15,432 nt of DNA from Syntrophaceae bacterium UBA6252. GTDB taxonomy: Bacteria > Desulfobacterota > Syntrophia > Syntrophales > UBA6807. The stretch covers positions 49,789-65,220 of the forward strand of contig DJVQ01000031.1 in NCBI GenBank assembly GCA_002441265.1. Direction: 5' to 3'. Shown in pieces: positions 1 through 7,435 of the stretch. Within the stretch, counting starts at the first letter, position 1. Each line of letters begins with the position of its first letter. The translations under genes were made by a program, and so were the position numbers. The notes under the pieces were generated by a model, which saw only the letters and a program-made list of their open reading frames with translations, had not been told where the DNA came from and made no database searches.

Positions 1-734
1 TGGAACTGGATGAATTCCATGTTGGCGATTTTCGCCCCCGCCCGGTAGGCCATGGCGATCCCGTCCCCCGTGGCGATGTCGGGATTCGTCGTGATGAGGT
101 ACACTTTCCCCGCCCCGCCGGTGGCGATGATGACGAACCTGGCCCGGAAGGTGTGGACCCGGGTGTTGAGGACGTCGAAGACATAGGCGCCGAGACACCG
201 GTCGGCTCCGTCCTCCCGGGGTCTTTCCTCACCCCGGAGCTTCGATTCGAGAATCAGGTTGACGGCGAAGAAATTTTCGTAGATCCGGATGTTCGGATTC
301 GACGCCGCCTTTTCCACGAGGGCCCGTTCCACCTCCTTCCCGGTGAAGTCCCTGGCGTGGATCACCCTGCGGTGGCTGTGCCCGCCCTCCCGGCCGAGAT
401 CGAAGGATCCCGGATCGCCGCTGCCGGTCCGGGTGAAATCGACTCCCCAGTCGATGAGTTCCCGGATCCGTTCCGGTCCCTCCCGGACCACGAACCGGAC
501 CACGTCTTCCTTGCACAGGCCGGCGCCGCTCTCCAGGGTGTCACGGATGTGGTTCTCGAAACTGTCCGTCTTGTCCAGGACGACGGCGATCCCCCCCTGG
601 GCGTAGTTCGTGTTGGATTCGATCTTTTCCTTCTTCGTGACGATGGCCACCGTGCCCAGTTCCGCCGCCCGGATGGCGAAGGAAAGGCCTGCGATGCCGC
701 TCCCGAGAACGAGAAAATCCGTCTCAACTTCCAT
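1..734 (-). CDS. nadB: L-aspartate oxidase, N-terminal part (cut by window edge)
   Basis: This flavoenzyme would oxidise L-aspartate to iminoaspartate, the first step of quinolinate and NAD biosynthesis in the cytoplasm. About 244 residues are visible, starting at the ATG read leftward from 734, with an AGGGAGA ribosome site just before it. Residues 7-16 carry the FAD-binding fold (FLVLGSGIAG, GxGxxG). The family signatures NTNYAQGGIAVV (near residue 42) and EGGHSHRRVIHARDFTGKEV (near residue 115) follow, then the second FAD-contact block IIATGGAGKVY near residue 204. The C-terminal half lies outside the window. The related fumarate reductase and succinate dehydrogenase flavoproteins share the fold, but the two signatures match NadB better. 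It is divergent from tsaD across a 93-bp gap. Confidence 0.9.
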   Translation of the reverse strand, partial: MEVETDFLVLGSGIAGLSFAIRAAELGTVAIVTKKEKIESNTNYAQGGIAVVLDKTDSFENHIRDTLESGAGLCKEDVVRFVVREGPERIRELIDWGVDFTRTGSGDPGSFDLGREGGHSHRRVIHARDFTGKEVERALVEKAASNPNIRIYENFFAVNLILESKLRGEERPREDGADRCLGAYVFDVLNTRVHTFRARFVIIATGGAGKVYLITTNPDIATGDGIAMAYRAGAKIANMEFIQF

Positions 735-756
735 GGATCTCCCTTTTCGAAAACTG

Positions 757-785
757 TTTACAAAGAAACGGCTTTTTTATATATC
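757..785 (+). promoter_or_regulatory. Candidate sigma70-type promoter for the tsaD operon
   Basis: TTTACA (757-762, five of six matches to TTGACA) is followed after 17 bp by TATATC (780-785, four of six). It lies in the AT-rich 93-bp gap between divergent nadB and tsaD. The transcript would start near 792, about 35 bases before the tsaD ATG. The AT-rich spacer probably serves nadB as well, but no convincing leftward pair was found. Confidence 0.45.
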
Positions 786-827
786 CTTTTTTTCCCTTTT
801 GTGGAAAGGAAATTTCAGGGAGGTCCC

Positions 828-1838
828 ATGCTCCTGCTTGCCATTGAATCCTCCTGCGACGAGACGTCCGCGGCGGTCGTCCGGGACGGGATCACCGCCC
901 TTTCCAACGTCGTCTCCTCACAGGTCCGGGTGCACAGCCGCTACGGCGGCGTGGTGCCGGAAATCGCTTCCCGGAAGCACATCGAGGCCATCGTGCCCGT
1001 CATCTCCCAGGCCCTGGAGGACGGCGGGGTCCCCCTCGGGGGGATCGAGGCCGTAGCCGTCACCCGGGGGCCGGGCCTCGTGGGCTCGCTGCTGGTGGGG
1101 CTGAACGCGGCGAAGGCGATCGCCTTCGCTTCCGGCCTTCCCCTGGTGGGGGTGAACCACCTGGAAGGCCATCTCGGCGCCGTCTTCCTCACCGAAAAAA
1201 AACCCGAGTTTCCCTTCGTCGCCCTGGTCGTGTCCGGGGGCCACACGAGCATCTACCGGGTCCGGGACTTCGGTTCCGTGGAATGTCTCGGCCAGACCCG
1301 GGACGACGCCGCCGGGGAGGCCTTCGACAAGGCGGCGAAAATGCTGAACCTGGGGTACCCGGGGGGCGCGGTCATCGACCGTCTCGCCAGGGAGGGGGAC
1401 CCCCGCCGGATCGCATTTCCCCGCTCCATGCGGGACAGCCTGGACTTCAGTTTCAGCGGCCTCAAGACTTCCCTCCTCCACTATCTGAAGAAGCTGGACA
1501 GGCCCGTGGAGAAGGAGGAGCTTCCGCACATCGTGGCCGGTTTCCAGGAGGCCGTGGTGGACGTCCTCGTGGAGAAGACCCTCCGGGCGGCCGGGGAGGT
1601 CCGTATCGACCGGGTCGTCGTTTCCGGCGGCGTGGCGGCCAACGGCCGCCTGAGGCAGCGGTTTTCCGAGGAAGCCGGGCGGAGGGGCGTGGACCTCTTC
1701 ATCCCTCCCCTGAAGCTCTGCACGGACAACGCCGCCATGATCGGCGCCGTGGGGCACGCCCTTCTCCTGAAGGGGAAACGGGACTCCCTGGACCTGAACG
1801 CGCTGTCCCGGTGGCCCCTGGAGTTCGGGGAGGCGTGA
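828..1838 (+). CDS. tsaD: tRNA N6-threonylcarbamoyladenosine transferase TsaD
   Basis: TsaD transfers the threonylcarbamoyl group to A37 of ANN-decoding tRNAs, working with TsaB and TsaE in the cytoplasm. The 336-residue product is family length. It opens with LLAIESSCDETSAAV (residues 2-16) and has the metal-binding NHLEGH motif (His111, His115), the nucleotide-binding SGGHT block (136-140), GEAFDKAAK (163-171), SGGVAANG (266-273) and the metal-binding CTDNAAM (298-304). The open frame extends upstream to 153, but that part is antisense to nadB. The ATG at 828 follows an AGGGAGG ribosome site and begins exactly at the family N-terminus. It is the first gene of a four-gene operon in which each gene overlaps the next. 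Confidence 0.96.
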   Translation: MLLLAIESSCDETSAAVVRDGITALSNVVSSQVRVHSRYGGVVPEIASRKHIEAIVPVISQALEDGGVPLGGIEAVAVTRGPGLVGSLLVGLNAAKAIAFASGLPLVGVNHLEGHLGAVFLTEKKPEFPFVALVVSGGHTSIYRVRDFGSVECLGQTRDDAAGEAFDKAAKMLNLGYPGGAVIDRLAREGDPRRIAFPRSMRDSLDFSFSGLKTSLLHYLKKLDRPVEKEELPHIVAGFQEAVVDVLVEKTLRAAGEVRIDRVVVSGGVAANGRLRQRFSEEAGRRGVDLFIPPLKLCTDNAAMIGAVGHALLLKGKRDSLDLNALSRWPLEFGEA

Positions 1839-2296
1839 TGGTTTCGGAACTGCTGAAGAAGCGGTGGAAGAAGTTCTACAACGACTTCATCAGCCTCCGG
1901 GGGACGCCGGAGAACATCGCCTTCAGCCTCGCCGTCGGGATCTTCATCGGCGCGACCCCGACGATCCCCTTCCACACGGCCCTCACCATCGCCCTGGTCT
2001 TCCTGCTCCGCCGGAATGTCACCGCCGCCTTTCTGGGCTCCTGGCTCATCTCCAACCCCCTGACCATCCCTGTGCTCTACATCTCCCAGTACGAGCTGGG
2101 GAAGCGCCTCCTCGGGATGGATCACCTGAAGATCGCCTTCCAGGATTATTCCTTCTGGACGATCCTTCAAATGGGAAAGGCCGTGATCATGCCCCTCCTC
2201 CTGGGCGGCGTGGTCATGGCGCCCTTCGTGGCGCTCGCAAGCTATGTTCTCGCCCTCCGGGCCCTTCGGACGGCGAGAAGCCGGTCCGCCCCATGA
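1838..2296 (+). CDS. DUF2062 family small membrane protein
   Basis: The 152-residue protein matches the DUF2062 pattern: a basic N-terminal helix (LLKKRWKKFYNDFISLRG), then SLAVGIFIGATPTIPFHT and a segment resembling the family's SNPLTIPVLY signature. About three hydrophobic segments are visible (near residues 31-49, 55-75 and 113-140), so it should sit in the inner membrane. The biochemical function of the family is not established. Its ATG at 1838 shares one base with the tsaD stop (TGATG), and its own stop overlaps the rsmA start, so translation is probably coupled. The start is fixed by the overlap and by the family N-terminus. Confidence 0.85.
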   Translation: MVSELLKKRWKKFYNDFISLRGTPENIAFSLAVGIFIGATPTIPFHTALTIALVFLLRRNVTAAFLGSWLISNPLTIPVLYISQYELGKRLLGMDHLKIAFQDYSFWTILQMGKAVIMPLLLGGVVMAPFVALASYVLALRALRTARSRSAP

Positions 2297-3168
2297 CCAC
2301 GGCGGGGGAGCGGATGCGGAAATACGGGATCCGGCCGGCCCGGTCCCTGGGGCAGTCCTTTCTCACGGACGGGAACATGATCCGGCGGATCGCCGATCTC
2401 GTCCCGGACCGGCGCGACGGGGCGGTGGTCGAGATCGGGGCCGGCCTGGGGCTCCTCACGGCCCTCCTCGCGGAAAAAACCCCGTGGCTCGTCGCGGTGG
2501 AGGTGGACCCCCGCATGACGGAGATCCTGCGGGAAGAACTGAAATCCCTGGAAAACGTGGAAATCCTGGAACGGGACATCCTCCGGGTCGACCTTTCCGC
2601 CCTCCGGGAACGGTTCCGGCGGGAAAAGGGCCTGGAGGGGAAGCTCCGGATCGCGGGGAACATCCCCTACAACATTTCTTCCCCCATCTTCTTCCATCTC
2701 CTCGATCACCGGCGCCACATCGCCGAGGCCCTCCTCATGTTCCAGAGGGAGGTGGCGGAACGAGTCACCGCCGTCCCGGGGTCGAAGGCGTACGGGATCC
2801 TCTCCGTGTTCGCCCGGGCCTGGTGCGAACCGGTCCTGGAGACGGCCGTTCCCTCGTCCTGTTTCCGGCCCGTTCCGAAAGTGGAATCGGCGGTGGTCCG
2901 CCTCCCCTTCCGCGAGGAGCCCCTGGTCCCCGTTCCCGATGACGCGTTCTTCCGGAGGGTCGTCCGGACGGCCTTCGCCCGGAGAAGGAAAACGCTCCTC
3001 AACAACTTCAAGGACTTCGGGGGAGGAAGCGTCCCCGTCCCGGAGCTGATGGCCATGGCGGGGATCGACGGGGGAAGAAGGGGGGAGACCCTCACGGTGG
3101 AGGAATTCGGAAGGCTGGCGAAGGTCCTCCGGGACGCCGGGGATTCGGGGAGGCCGGACGGGCGATGA
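2293..3168 (+). CDS. rsmA: 16S rRNA (adenine1518-N6/adenine1519-N6)-dimethyltransferase RsmA/KsgA
   Basis: RsmA dimethylates two adjacent adenines in helix 45 of 16S rRNA during late small-subunit assembly, using S-adenosylmethionine. The 291-residue product has the N-terminal LGQSFLTDGNMI (RsmA usually has GQNFL here), SAM motif I EIGAGLGLLT (47-56), the acidic VEVD of motif II (69-72), and the catalytic NIPYNISSPI (123-132) with the NxPY signature. The C-terminal RRVVRTAFARRRKTLLNNF is the usual rRNA-contact region. The ATG at 2293 overlaps the DUF2062 stop by four bases. The frame is open further upstream only as a shadow of the preceding gene. Confidence 0.96.
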   Translation: MTTAGERMRKYGIRPARSLGQSFLTDGNMIRRIADLVPDRRDGAVVEIGAGLGLLTALLAEKTPWLVAVEVDPRMTEILREELKSLENVEILERDILRVDLSALRERFRREKGLEGKLRIAGNIPYNISSPIFFHLLDHRRHIAEALLMFQREVAERVTAVPGSKAYGILSVFARAWCEPVLETAVPSSCFRPVPKVESAVVRLPFREEPLVPVPDDAFFRRVVRTAFARRRKTLLNNFKDFGGGSVPVPELMAMAGIDGGRRGETLTVEEFGRLAKVLRDAGDSGRPDGR

Positions 3169-3491
3169 CGGAACTTCTGTCCGAAATGAGCTTCTTCGAG
3201 GCGGTGATGCTCCTGTGCTTCGGCGTGAGCTGGCCCATCTCCATCGCCAAGTCACTCCGGACGAAAAAGGTGGCGGGCAAAAGCCCCCTTTTCATGATCA
3301 TCGTTTTTCTGGGATATCTGAGCGGGATCGTCCACAAGCTCCTGTACGACCTCGACGGGGTCATCGTGCTGTACATCCTGAACGCCGTCCTGGTCGCCGT
3401 GGATCTCGGTCTGTATTTCCATTACCTTCCGCTGGAGGGGGATGCGGCAGGGCGGATCGGCGCTCCTCCGGGGGAGGGTCAGAGGCCGTAG
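3165..3491 (+). CDS. Small three-helix membrane protein, PQ-loop/SemiSWEET-like
   Basis: The 108-residue protein has three hydrophobic segments (about 11-29, 41-58 and 64-86). Between the first two lies PISIAKSLRTKKVAGKSP, which resembles the PQ-loop signature of SWEET/SemiSWEET and related carriers (P, then a basic run, K-x-V-x-G-x-S). One three-helix unit is the SemiSWEET architecture, which in known members works as a dimer. The substrate cannot be told, and transport itself is an inference. The ATG overlaps the rsmA stop by four bases (ATGA), placing it last in the tsaD operon. Its 3' end overlaps the oppositely oriented acylphosphatase gene by 13 bp. The hydrophilic tail after residue 90 is compositionally simple. 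Confidence 0.65.
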   Translation: MTELLSEMSFFEAVMLLCFGVSWPISIAKSLRTKKVAGKSPLFMIIVFLGYLSGIVHKLLYDLDGVIVLYILNAVLVAVDLGLYFHYLPLEGDAAGRIGAPPGEGQRP

Positions 3492-3808
3492 CGGATTTCG
3501 AACCCGTCGAAGATCTCTCCCGGGGGTTCCTCGAGGATTTCCACGGACCGGACGGACGCGAAGGGGGGGCCTTTCCGGCACCAGTCGATCATCCGTTCCA
3601 CCAGGGGCGCCGGTCCCTCGAAGAGGGCCTCCACCCGGCCGTCCCGGAGATTTCGCACCCATCCCCGGATCCCGGTCCTCACGGCCTCGCCCCGGGTCTC
3701 CGCCCGGAAGCAGACCCCCTGGACCCGCCCGGCGATCCGAACCCGGACCCGGCGCACCCCCTTTTCGTCCGAAGGGGGGCGGTTTTCGTCTCCGCGGTGC
3801 TCCGTCAC
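3479..3808 (-). CDS. acyP: Acylphosphatase
   Basis: Acylphosphatase hydrolyses carboxyl-phosphate bonds of small acyl phosphates in the cytoplasm. The signature GRVQGVCFRAET (residues 27-38) supplies the phosphate-binding loop and catalytic Arg35, and GWVRNLRDGRVEA (49-61) supplies the catalytic Asn53. The loop has Cys where Gly is commonest, a position that varies in the family. From the GTG at 3808 the protein has 109 residues. That GTG overlaps the ligA stop (GTGA) and has AGGAAGG a few bases upstream, so I chose it. A second GTG 17 codons later would give a product nearer the usual ~92 residues, so the first 17 residues are uncertain. It is cotranscribed behind ligA. Confidence 0.88.
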   Translation of the reverse strand: MTEHRGDENRPPSDEKGVRRVRVRIAGRVQGVCFRAETRGEAVRTGIRGWVRNLRDGRVEALFEGPAPLVERMIDWCRKGPPFASVRSVEILEEPPGEIFDGFEIRYGL

Positions 3809-5820
3809 GACCCTTCCTCCCCGATAAGGTTCAGGAATTCCTCTTCCCCGATGACGGTCCGGTTCAGCTTCCGCGCCTTTTCGATCTTCGATCCCGGGTC
3901 CTCCCCCGCCACGACGTAATCCACCGATTTCGTCACCGAGGGGAGCACCCGGCCGCCCAGGGCTTCGACCCGGCTTCCGGCCTCGCTTCTCGTGTACCGC
4001 TTCATCGAACCGGTGAAGACGAAGGATTTCCCCTGGAGGCTCCCTTCCGGCCGTCCGGCGGGGACCCGGGGCCTGACCCCCGCCCGGGAGAGCTTGTCGA
4101 TGACCTCCCGGTTCGTCCGCTGCCGGAAGAAATTCACGACGCTGGAGGCGATTTCCTTCCCGATGCCGTGGATGCCCGCCAGTTCCTCCTCGCCGGCCGC
4201 CATGAGGCCCTCGAGGACGGGGTACCGGGCGGCCAGGATTTTCGCGATGAACTCTCCCACGTGCCGGATGCCGAGGGCGAAGAGGAATTTCTCGTACGGC
4301 GGGGTCTTCGCCCTCTCGATCGCCGTGAGGACGTTTTCCGCCGACTTGTCCGCCATTCGCTCCAGGCCCGCCAGGTCCTCCTTCGTGAGATAGAAGAGGT
4401 CCGCCGGGTCTCCGATCCGTCCCGATTCGATGAGCCGCAGGATCAGCTTTTCCCCGATTCCCTCCATGTCCATCCCGCCGCGGGAAACGAAATGGCGGAT
4501 CGTTTCGGCAAGCTGGGCCCGGCAGTTCATCCCGAGGCACCGGTACGCCGTTTCCCCCTCCAGGCGCACCACGGGGGAGCCGCAGGAGGGGCAGGCGGCG
4601 GGCATGATGAACTTCCGCTCCGCGCCGGTCCGCTTCGACGGTTCCGCCCGGACCACTTCCGGGATGACGTCGCCGGCACGCCGGACGAGCACCGTGTCCC
4701 CGATCCGGATGTCCTTCCGGTCCACCTCGTCCTGGTTGTGAAGGGTCGCCCGGGAGACGGTGACGCCCCCCACCTCCACGGGGTCCATCTCCGCGACCGG
4801 CGTGAGGACGCCCGTCCTCCCCACCTGGACGGTGATGTTCCGGATCACCGTCGCCGCCTGGGGGGGATCGAACTTGCAGGCGAGCGCCCACCGCGGGTTC
4901 CTCGACACGGTTCCCAGGCGTTCCTGGAGTGCCATGGAAGACACCTTGATGACCACGCCGTCGATCTCGTAGGGAAGGTCTTTTCTGCTTTCCGCCATTT
5001 CCCGATAGTAGCCGATGCAGGCGTCGATGTCCCCGGCCCGGCGGATTTTGTCATTCACGGGGAAACCCCATGCCCTGAGGGTTTCCAGCAGTTCCCACTG
5101 GCTGTCGAAGGAAAGGTCCGGGGATTCGCCCACGGCGTAACAGAAGAGGTCGAGGGGGCGCCCCGCCGTGATCCGCCAGTCGAGCTGGCGCAGCGATCCC
5201 GCCGCGGCGTTCCGGGGGTTGGCGAAGGGGGGCTCCCCCGCCTCGGCCCGCCGCCGGTTCAGGCTCCGGAAGGCCTCGACGGAAAGGTACACCTCGCCCC
5301 TGATTTCGATTCTTTCGGGAACCCTCGCGCCGTTTGTCATTCGGAGGGGAAGGGTGGGGATCGTTCTCAGGTTCGCCGTGATCTCCTCTCCCGTCCTGCC
5401 GTCGCCCCGGGTGGCGCCTTTGGTGAAGAGGCCGTTTTCGTAGAGGAGGTTCACCGCCACGCCGTCGAGCTTCGGCTCCACGACAAAGGGGATCTCTTCC
5501 GGTTCCCCGAGGATGCGGCCGATCCGGTCCCGGAAGGCGCGGATCTCCTCCTCCGAGAAGGCGTTGGCGAGGCTCAGCATGGGAGCCCCGTGAAGGGAAG
5601 GCGGGAACTTGTCCAGCGGGGCGGCGCCGACCCGGCGGGTCGGCGAATCGGGGGTGGCGAGATCGGGAAACGCCCGCTCCAGCGCCGCGAGTTCGTTCAT
5701 GAGGCCGTCGTATTCGGCGTCGCTGATCTCGGGGTCGTCGAGCTGGTAGTACCGGCGGTTGTGATGGACGATTGCCCGGCGCAGGTCCTCGATTCTCCGT
5801 GAAGCTTCTTCCCGGTTCAT
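3805..5820 (-). CDS. ligA: NAD-dependent DNA ligase LigA
   Basis: LigA seals nicks in DNA using NAD+, joining Okazaki fragments and finishing repair. The 671-residue product is family length with all domains: Ia NMN-binding (about 1-70, HHNRRYYQLDDP), adenylation with the KLDG motif (catalytic Lys117), OB fold (about 320-395), a four-cysteine zinc finger (Cys410, Cys413, Cys428, Cys433), helix-hairpin-helix repeats (about 440-580, including GIHGIGKEIA) and a C-terminal BRCT domain (about 593-670, KSFVFTGSM). The ATG at 5820 has only a weak G-rich ribosome site, but it is where the Ia domain begins. It lies 55 bp after a small gene and overlaps acyP at its end. Nothing looks missing. Confidence 0.97.
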   Translation of the reverse strand: MNREEASRRIEDLRRAIVHHNRRYYQLDDPEISDAEYDGLMNELAALERAFPDLATPDSPTRRVGAAPLDKFPPSLHGAPMLSLANAFSEEEIRAFRDRIGRILGEPEEIPFVVEPKLDGVAVNLLYENGLFTKGATRGDGRTGEEITANLRTIPTLPLRMTNGARVPERIEIRGEVYLSVEAFRSLNRRRAEAGEPPFANPRNAAAGSLRQLDWRITAGRPLDLFCYAVGESPDLSFDSQWELLETLRAWGFPVNDKIRRAGDIDACIGYYREMAESRKDLPYEIDGVVIKVSSMALQERLGTVSRNPRWALACKFDPPQAATVIRNITVQVGRTGVLTPVAEMDPVEVGGVTVSRATLHNQDEVDRKDIRIGDTVLVRRAGDVIPEVVRAEPSKRTGAERKFIMPAACPSCGSPVVRLEGETAYRCLGMNCRAQLAETIRHFVSRGGMDMEGIGEKLILRLIESGRIGDPADLFYLTKEDLAGLERMADKSAENVLTAIERAKTPPYEKFLFALGIRHVGEFIAKILAARYPVLEGLMAAGEEELAGIHGIGKEIASSVVNFFRQRTNREVIDKLSRAGVRPRVPAGRPEGSLQGKSFVFTGSMKRYTRSEAGSRVEALGGRVLPSVTKSVDYVVAGEDPGSKIEKARKLNRTVIGEEEFLNLIGEEGS

Positions 5821-5875
5821 GATCCGTCCGCCGCCGGCGATCCCGCGGAAAGGTGGCGTCCCATCCGTTTTTTCC

Positions 5876-6157
5876 TCATTTCACCCGCTTCAGGTAGGGA
5901 GGCGTCTTCCCGTCCGGGTCCTTCCCCGGCGCCTCCTTGCCTTCCGTTTCCTGGCGCTTCAGGAGCCCGGCGTTGAAGAGGTGATTTTTCGCGCGGACGG
6001 CGTTGATCACGAAAAAGAGGATCACCGATTTTTCCCAGTTCTTCGAGGGTTCGAAGGCTTCCATCCGGAGCCTGTATTTTTCCAGGAGGCCCGACAGGGA
6101 CGCTTCGTCCAGCATGAGAATTCTTTCCGCGATTTCGTCGAGGGCCTTTTCGATCAT
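5876..6157 (-). CDS. Small helical protein of unknown function upstream of ligA
   Basis: This is a 93-residue protein that I do not recognise. The N-terminal two thirds look alpha-helical (IEKALDEIAERILMLDE, SLSGLLEKYRLRMEAFEP) and are followed by the more hydrophobic EKSVILFFVINAVRAKNHLF, too short and too interrupted to be a sure membrane segment. The tail is charged and Lys-rich. The frame stays open upstream to 6310, but the ATG at 6157 has a near-perfect AAGGAGGTGG ribosome site and a promoter just before it, so this start is preferred. It leads the ligA-acyP operon, which makes a nucleic-acid or regulatory role conceivable but unproven. Confidence 0.72.
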   Translation of the reverse strand: MIEKALDEIAERILMLDEASLSGLLEKYRLRMEAFEPSKNWEKSVILFFVINAVRAKNHLFNAGLLKRQETEGKEAPGKDPDGKTPPYLKRVK

Positions 6158-6179
6158 TTCCACCTCCTTGTGGACCTTT

Positions 6180-6208
6180 ATGCTAAGGCCCCGGGGGAAA
6201 AAAGTCAA
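6180..6208 (-). promoter_or_regulatory. Candidate sigma70-type promoter for the ligA operon
   Basis: Read leftward, TTGACT (6208-6203, five of six) and TAGCAT (6185-6180, four of six) are separated by exactly 17 bp. The start point would fall near 6173, a few bases before the strong AAGGAGGTGG ribosome site of the 93-residue protein, giving a very short leader. The spacer contains the palindrome CCCCGGGG. Confidence 0.5.
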
Positions 6209-6411
6209 CGGTGGGAACCCTCCAGACCTGCGGGGAAAGACAAAATGACGGCTTTGGAAAAAGTTCCTATGCCGCGTTGCCCTTCTTTCCTCGACCCTTT
6301 GGCGTGCCATCGGTGCGTCTCATTCCCCGGGGTTCGGGCGCCTTGCCACCGGAGCTTTTTCTTTGCCGTTCAAAAAAAGCGTTGTTTTGACTTTTTACGT
6401 GTTCATCAAAA

Positions 6412-6440
6412 ATGACTTGAGATTTTGACCCCGATATAAT
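6412..6440 (+). promoter_or_regulatory. Candidate sigma70-type promoter for the phosphodiesterase operon
   Basis: A perfect TATAAT (6435-6440) lies 17 bp after ATGACT (6412-6417, four of six to TTGACA). Transcription would begin near 6447, about 14 bases before the ATG at 6461, and the leader carries GAGGG as ribosome site. The surrounding ~60 bp are AT-rich against a GC-rich background. The rest of the 303-bp gap 6158-6460 (about 6210-6410) shows no recognisable gene or RNA. Confidence 0.6.
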
Positions 6441-6460
6441 ACAAAATTGAGGGCTCCCGT

Positions 6461-6955
6461 ATGAAAATCGGTGTGATTTCCGACACTCATCTGAGAGGCC
6501 CCGACGGGCTTCTCGAAAAGATCGCCGGGACCCTGTTCGAAGACGCCGACCTGATCCTTCATGCAGGGGACCTGGTGGAACCGGAAGTGCTTGCCGTCTT
6601 TGCCGGCAGGCCGGTTCTGGCCGTGGCGGGCAATATGGATTCCCCCGCCGTCCGGGAGGCGTTTCCGGGGAAACGGGTCTTTTCCTCCGGGCGGTTCCGG
6701 ATCGGATTGATCCACGGGTGGGGCCCGCCGGACGGCATCGAGGAGCGGCTGGCCCGGGTGTTCCAGGACGACCCCGTCGACTGCCTCGTTTACGGACACA
6801 CGCACCGGCCCGCCAATCACCTCCGGAACGGGGTTCTTTTTTTCAATCCCGGGTCGGCGGGGGGAGTCTTCACGGCCCGGCGGACCGTGGGCATCCTGGA
6901 GATCACGGACAGGATCGCCGGATCGATCATCGAACTCGAGGACGGGACGTCATGA
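6461..6955 (+). CDS. YfcE/MJ0936-family metallophosphodiesterase
   Basis: This 164-residue calcineurin-like phosphoesterase has every metal-binding block of the compact YfcE/MJ0936 family: ISDTH (Asp8, His10), HAGD (Asp37), AGNMD (Asn58), LIHGWG (His85) and GHTH (His113, His115). Family members hydrolyse phosphodiesters in vitro using two metal ions; the physiological substrate is usually unknown, and it cannot be told here. The ATG at 6461 follows a clear promoter and begins at the family N-terminus MKIGVISDTH. It heads a rightward operon and overlaps the next gene by four bases (ATGA). It should be cytoplasmic. Confidence 0.9.
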   Translation: MKIGVISDTHLRGPDGLLEKIAGTLFEDADLILHAGDLVEPEVLAVFAGRPVLAVAGNMDSPAVREAFPGKRVFSSGRFRIGLIHGWGPPDGIEERLARVFQDDPVDCLVYGHTHRPANHLRNGVLFFNPGSAGGVFTARRTVGILEITDRIAGSIIELEDGTS

Positions 6956-7434
6956 AATATCTGAATTCCCCCGGCCGCATGGAATACCTCACCGGAAAGA
7001 AGAAGGAGGGCTGCGTCTTCTGCAAGCATTCCGTCCGGGAGGAGCACCTCGTTCTTTACGAGGGCGAACGCTGCGCCGTCATGATGAACAAGTACCCTTA
7101 CAACACGGGACACATCCTGGTGATTCCCTACCGGCACATCTCCCAGCTGGAGGAACTCACCGGCGAGGAGTGGCTCGAAATGTTCCGTTTCACCGATTGC
7201 GCCGTCAGGGCGTTGAAGGACGTCATGGGGGCGGAGGGGTTCAACGTGGGGATGAACGTGGGGAAGGCCGCCGGCGCCGGGGTGGAAAGCCATCTTCATC
7301 TTCACATCGTGCCGCGATGGACGGGGGACACCAATTTTGCCACCGTCGTGGGGGACGTCCGGGTCATTCCCCAGAACGTCGCCGAAACCCGGGCGCTGCT
7401 GCTGCCCTGCCTGAAAAAATACTTGGAGGTATAG
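6952..7434 (+). CDS. HIT-family protein, diadenosine tetraphosphate phosphorylase-like
   Basis: The 160-residue product carries the histidine triad HLHLHIV with His114, His116 and catalytic His118, inside VESHLHLHIVPRW. Near the N-terminus CVFC (Cys21, Cys24) looks like half of the zinc site seen in some HIT proteins. The flanks NTGHILVIPYRH and GFNVGMNVGKAAGAG, and the long NFATVVGDVRVIPQ tail, resemble the Ap4A phosphorylase/ATP adenylyltransferase-like branch. That branch cleaves dinucleoside polyphosphates; the exact substrate here is inferred. The ATG overlaps the phosphodiesterase stop, so the two are probably made together. Confidence 0.88.
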   Translation: MKYLNSPGRMEYLTGKKKEGCVFCKHSVREEHLVLYEGERCAVMMNKYPYNTGHILVIPYRHISQLEELTGEEWLEMFRFTDCAVRALKDVMGAEGFNVGMNVGKAAGAGVESHLHLHIVPRWTGDTNFATVVGDVRVIPQNVAETRALLLPCLKKYLEV

Positions 7435-7435
7435 G

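Noticed and set aside
153..827. Open frame extending TsaD upstream by 225 codons
   Set aside because: It is antisense to nadB, and TsaD homology and a good ribosome site begin exactly at 828; the upstream part is a shadow of GC-rich coding sequence.
3479..3808. Acylphosphatase as inactive because of Cys in GVCFR
   Set aside because: That position is variable in active family members, and the catalytic Arg and Asn are both present.
3442..5802. 786-codon plus-strand frame opposite ligA
   Set aside because: It mirrors ligA on the other strand, is Pro/Arg/Gly/Asp-rich without any domain, and arises from high GC suppressing stops.
6245..6415. 56-codon plus-strand frame in the 303-bp gap, Cys/Phe-rich
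   Set aside because: It has a poor ribosome site, no recognisable family and overlaps the -35 side of the next promoter; it could be a remnant or a dispersed repeat, but nothing supports a gene.
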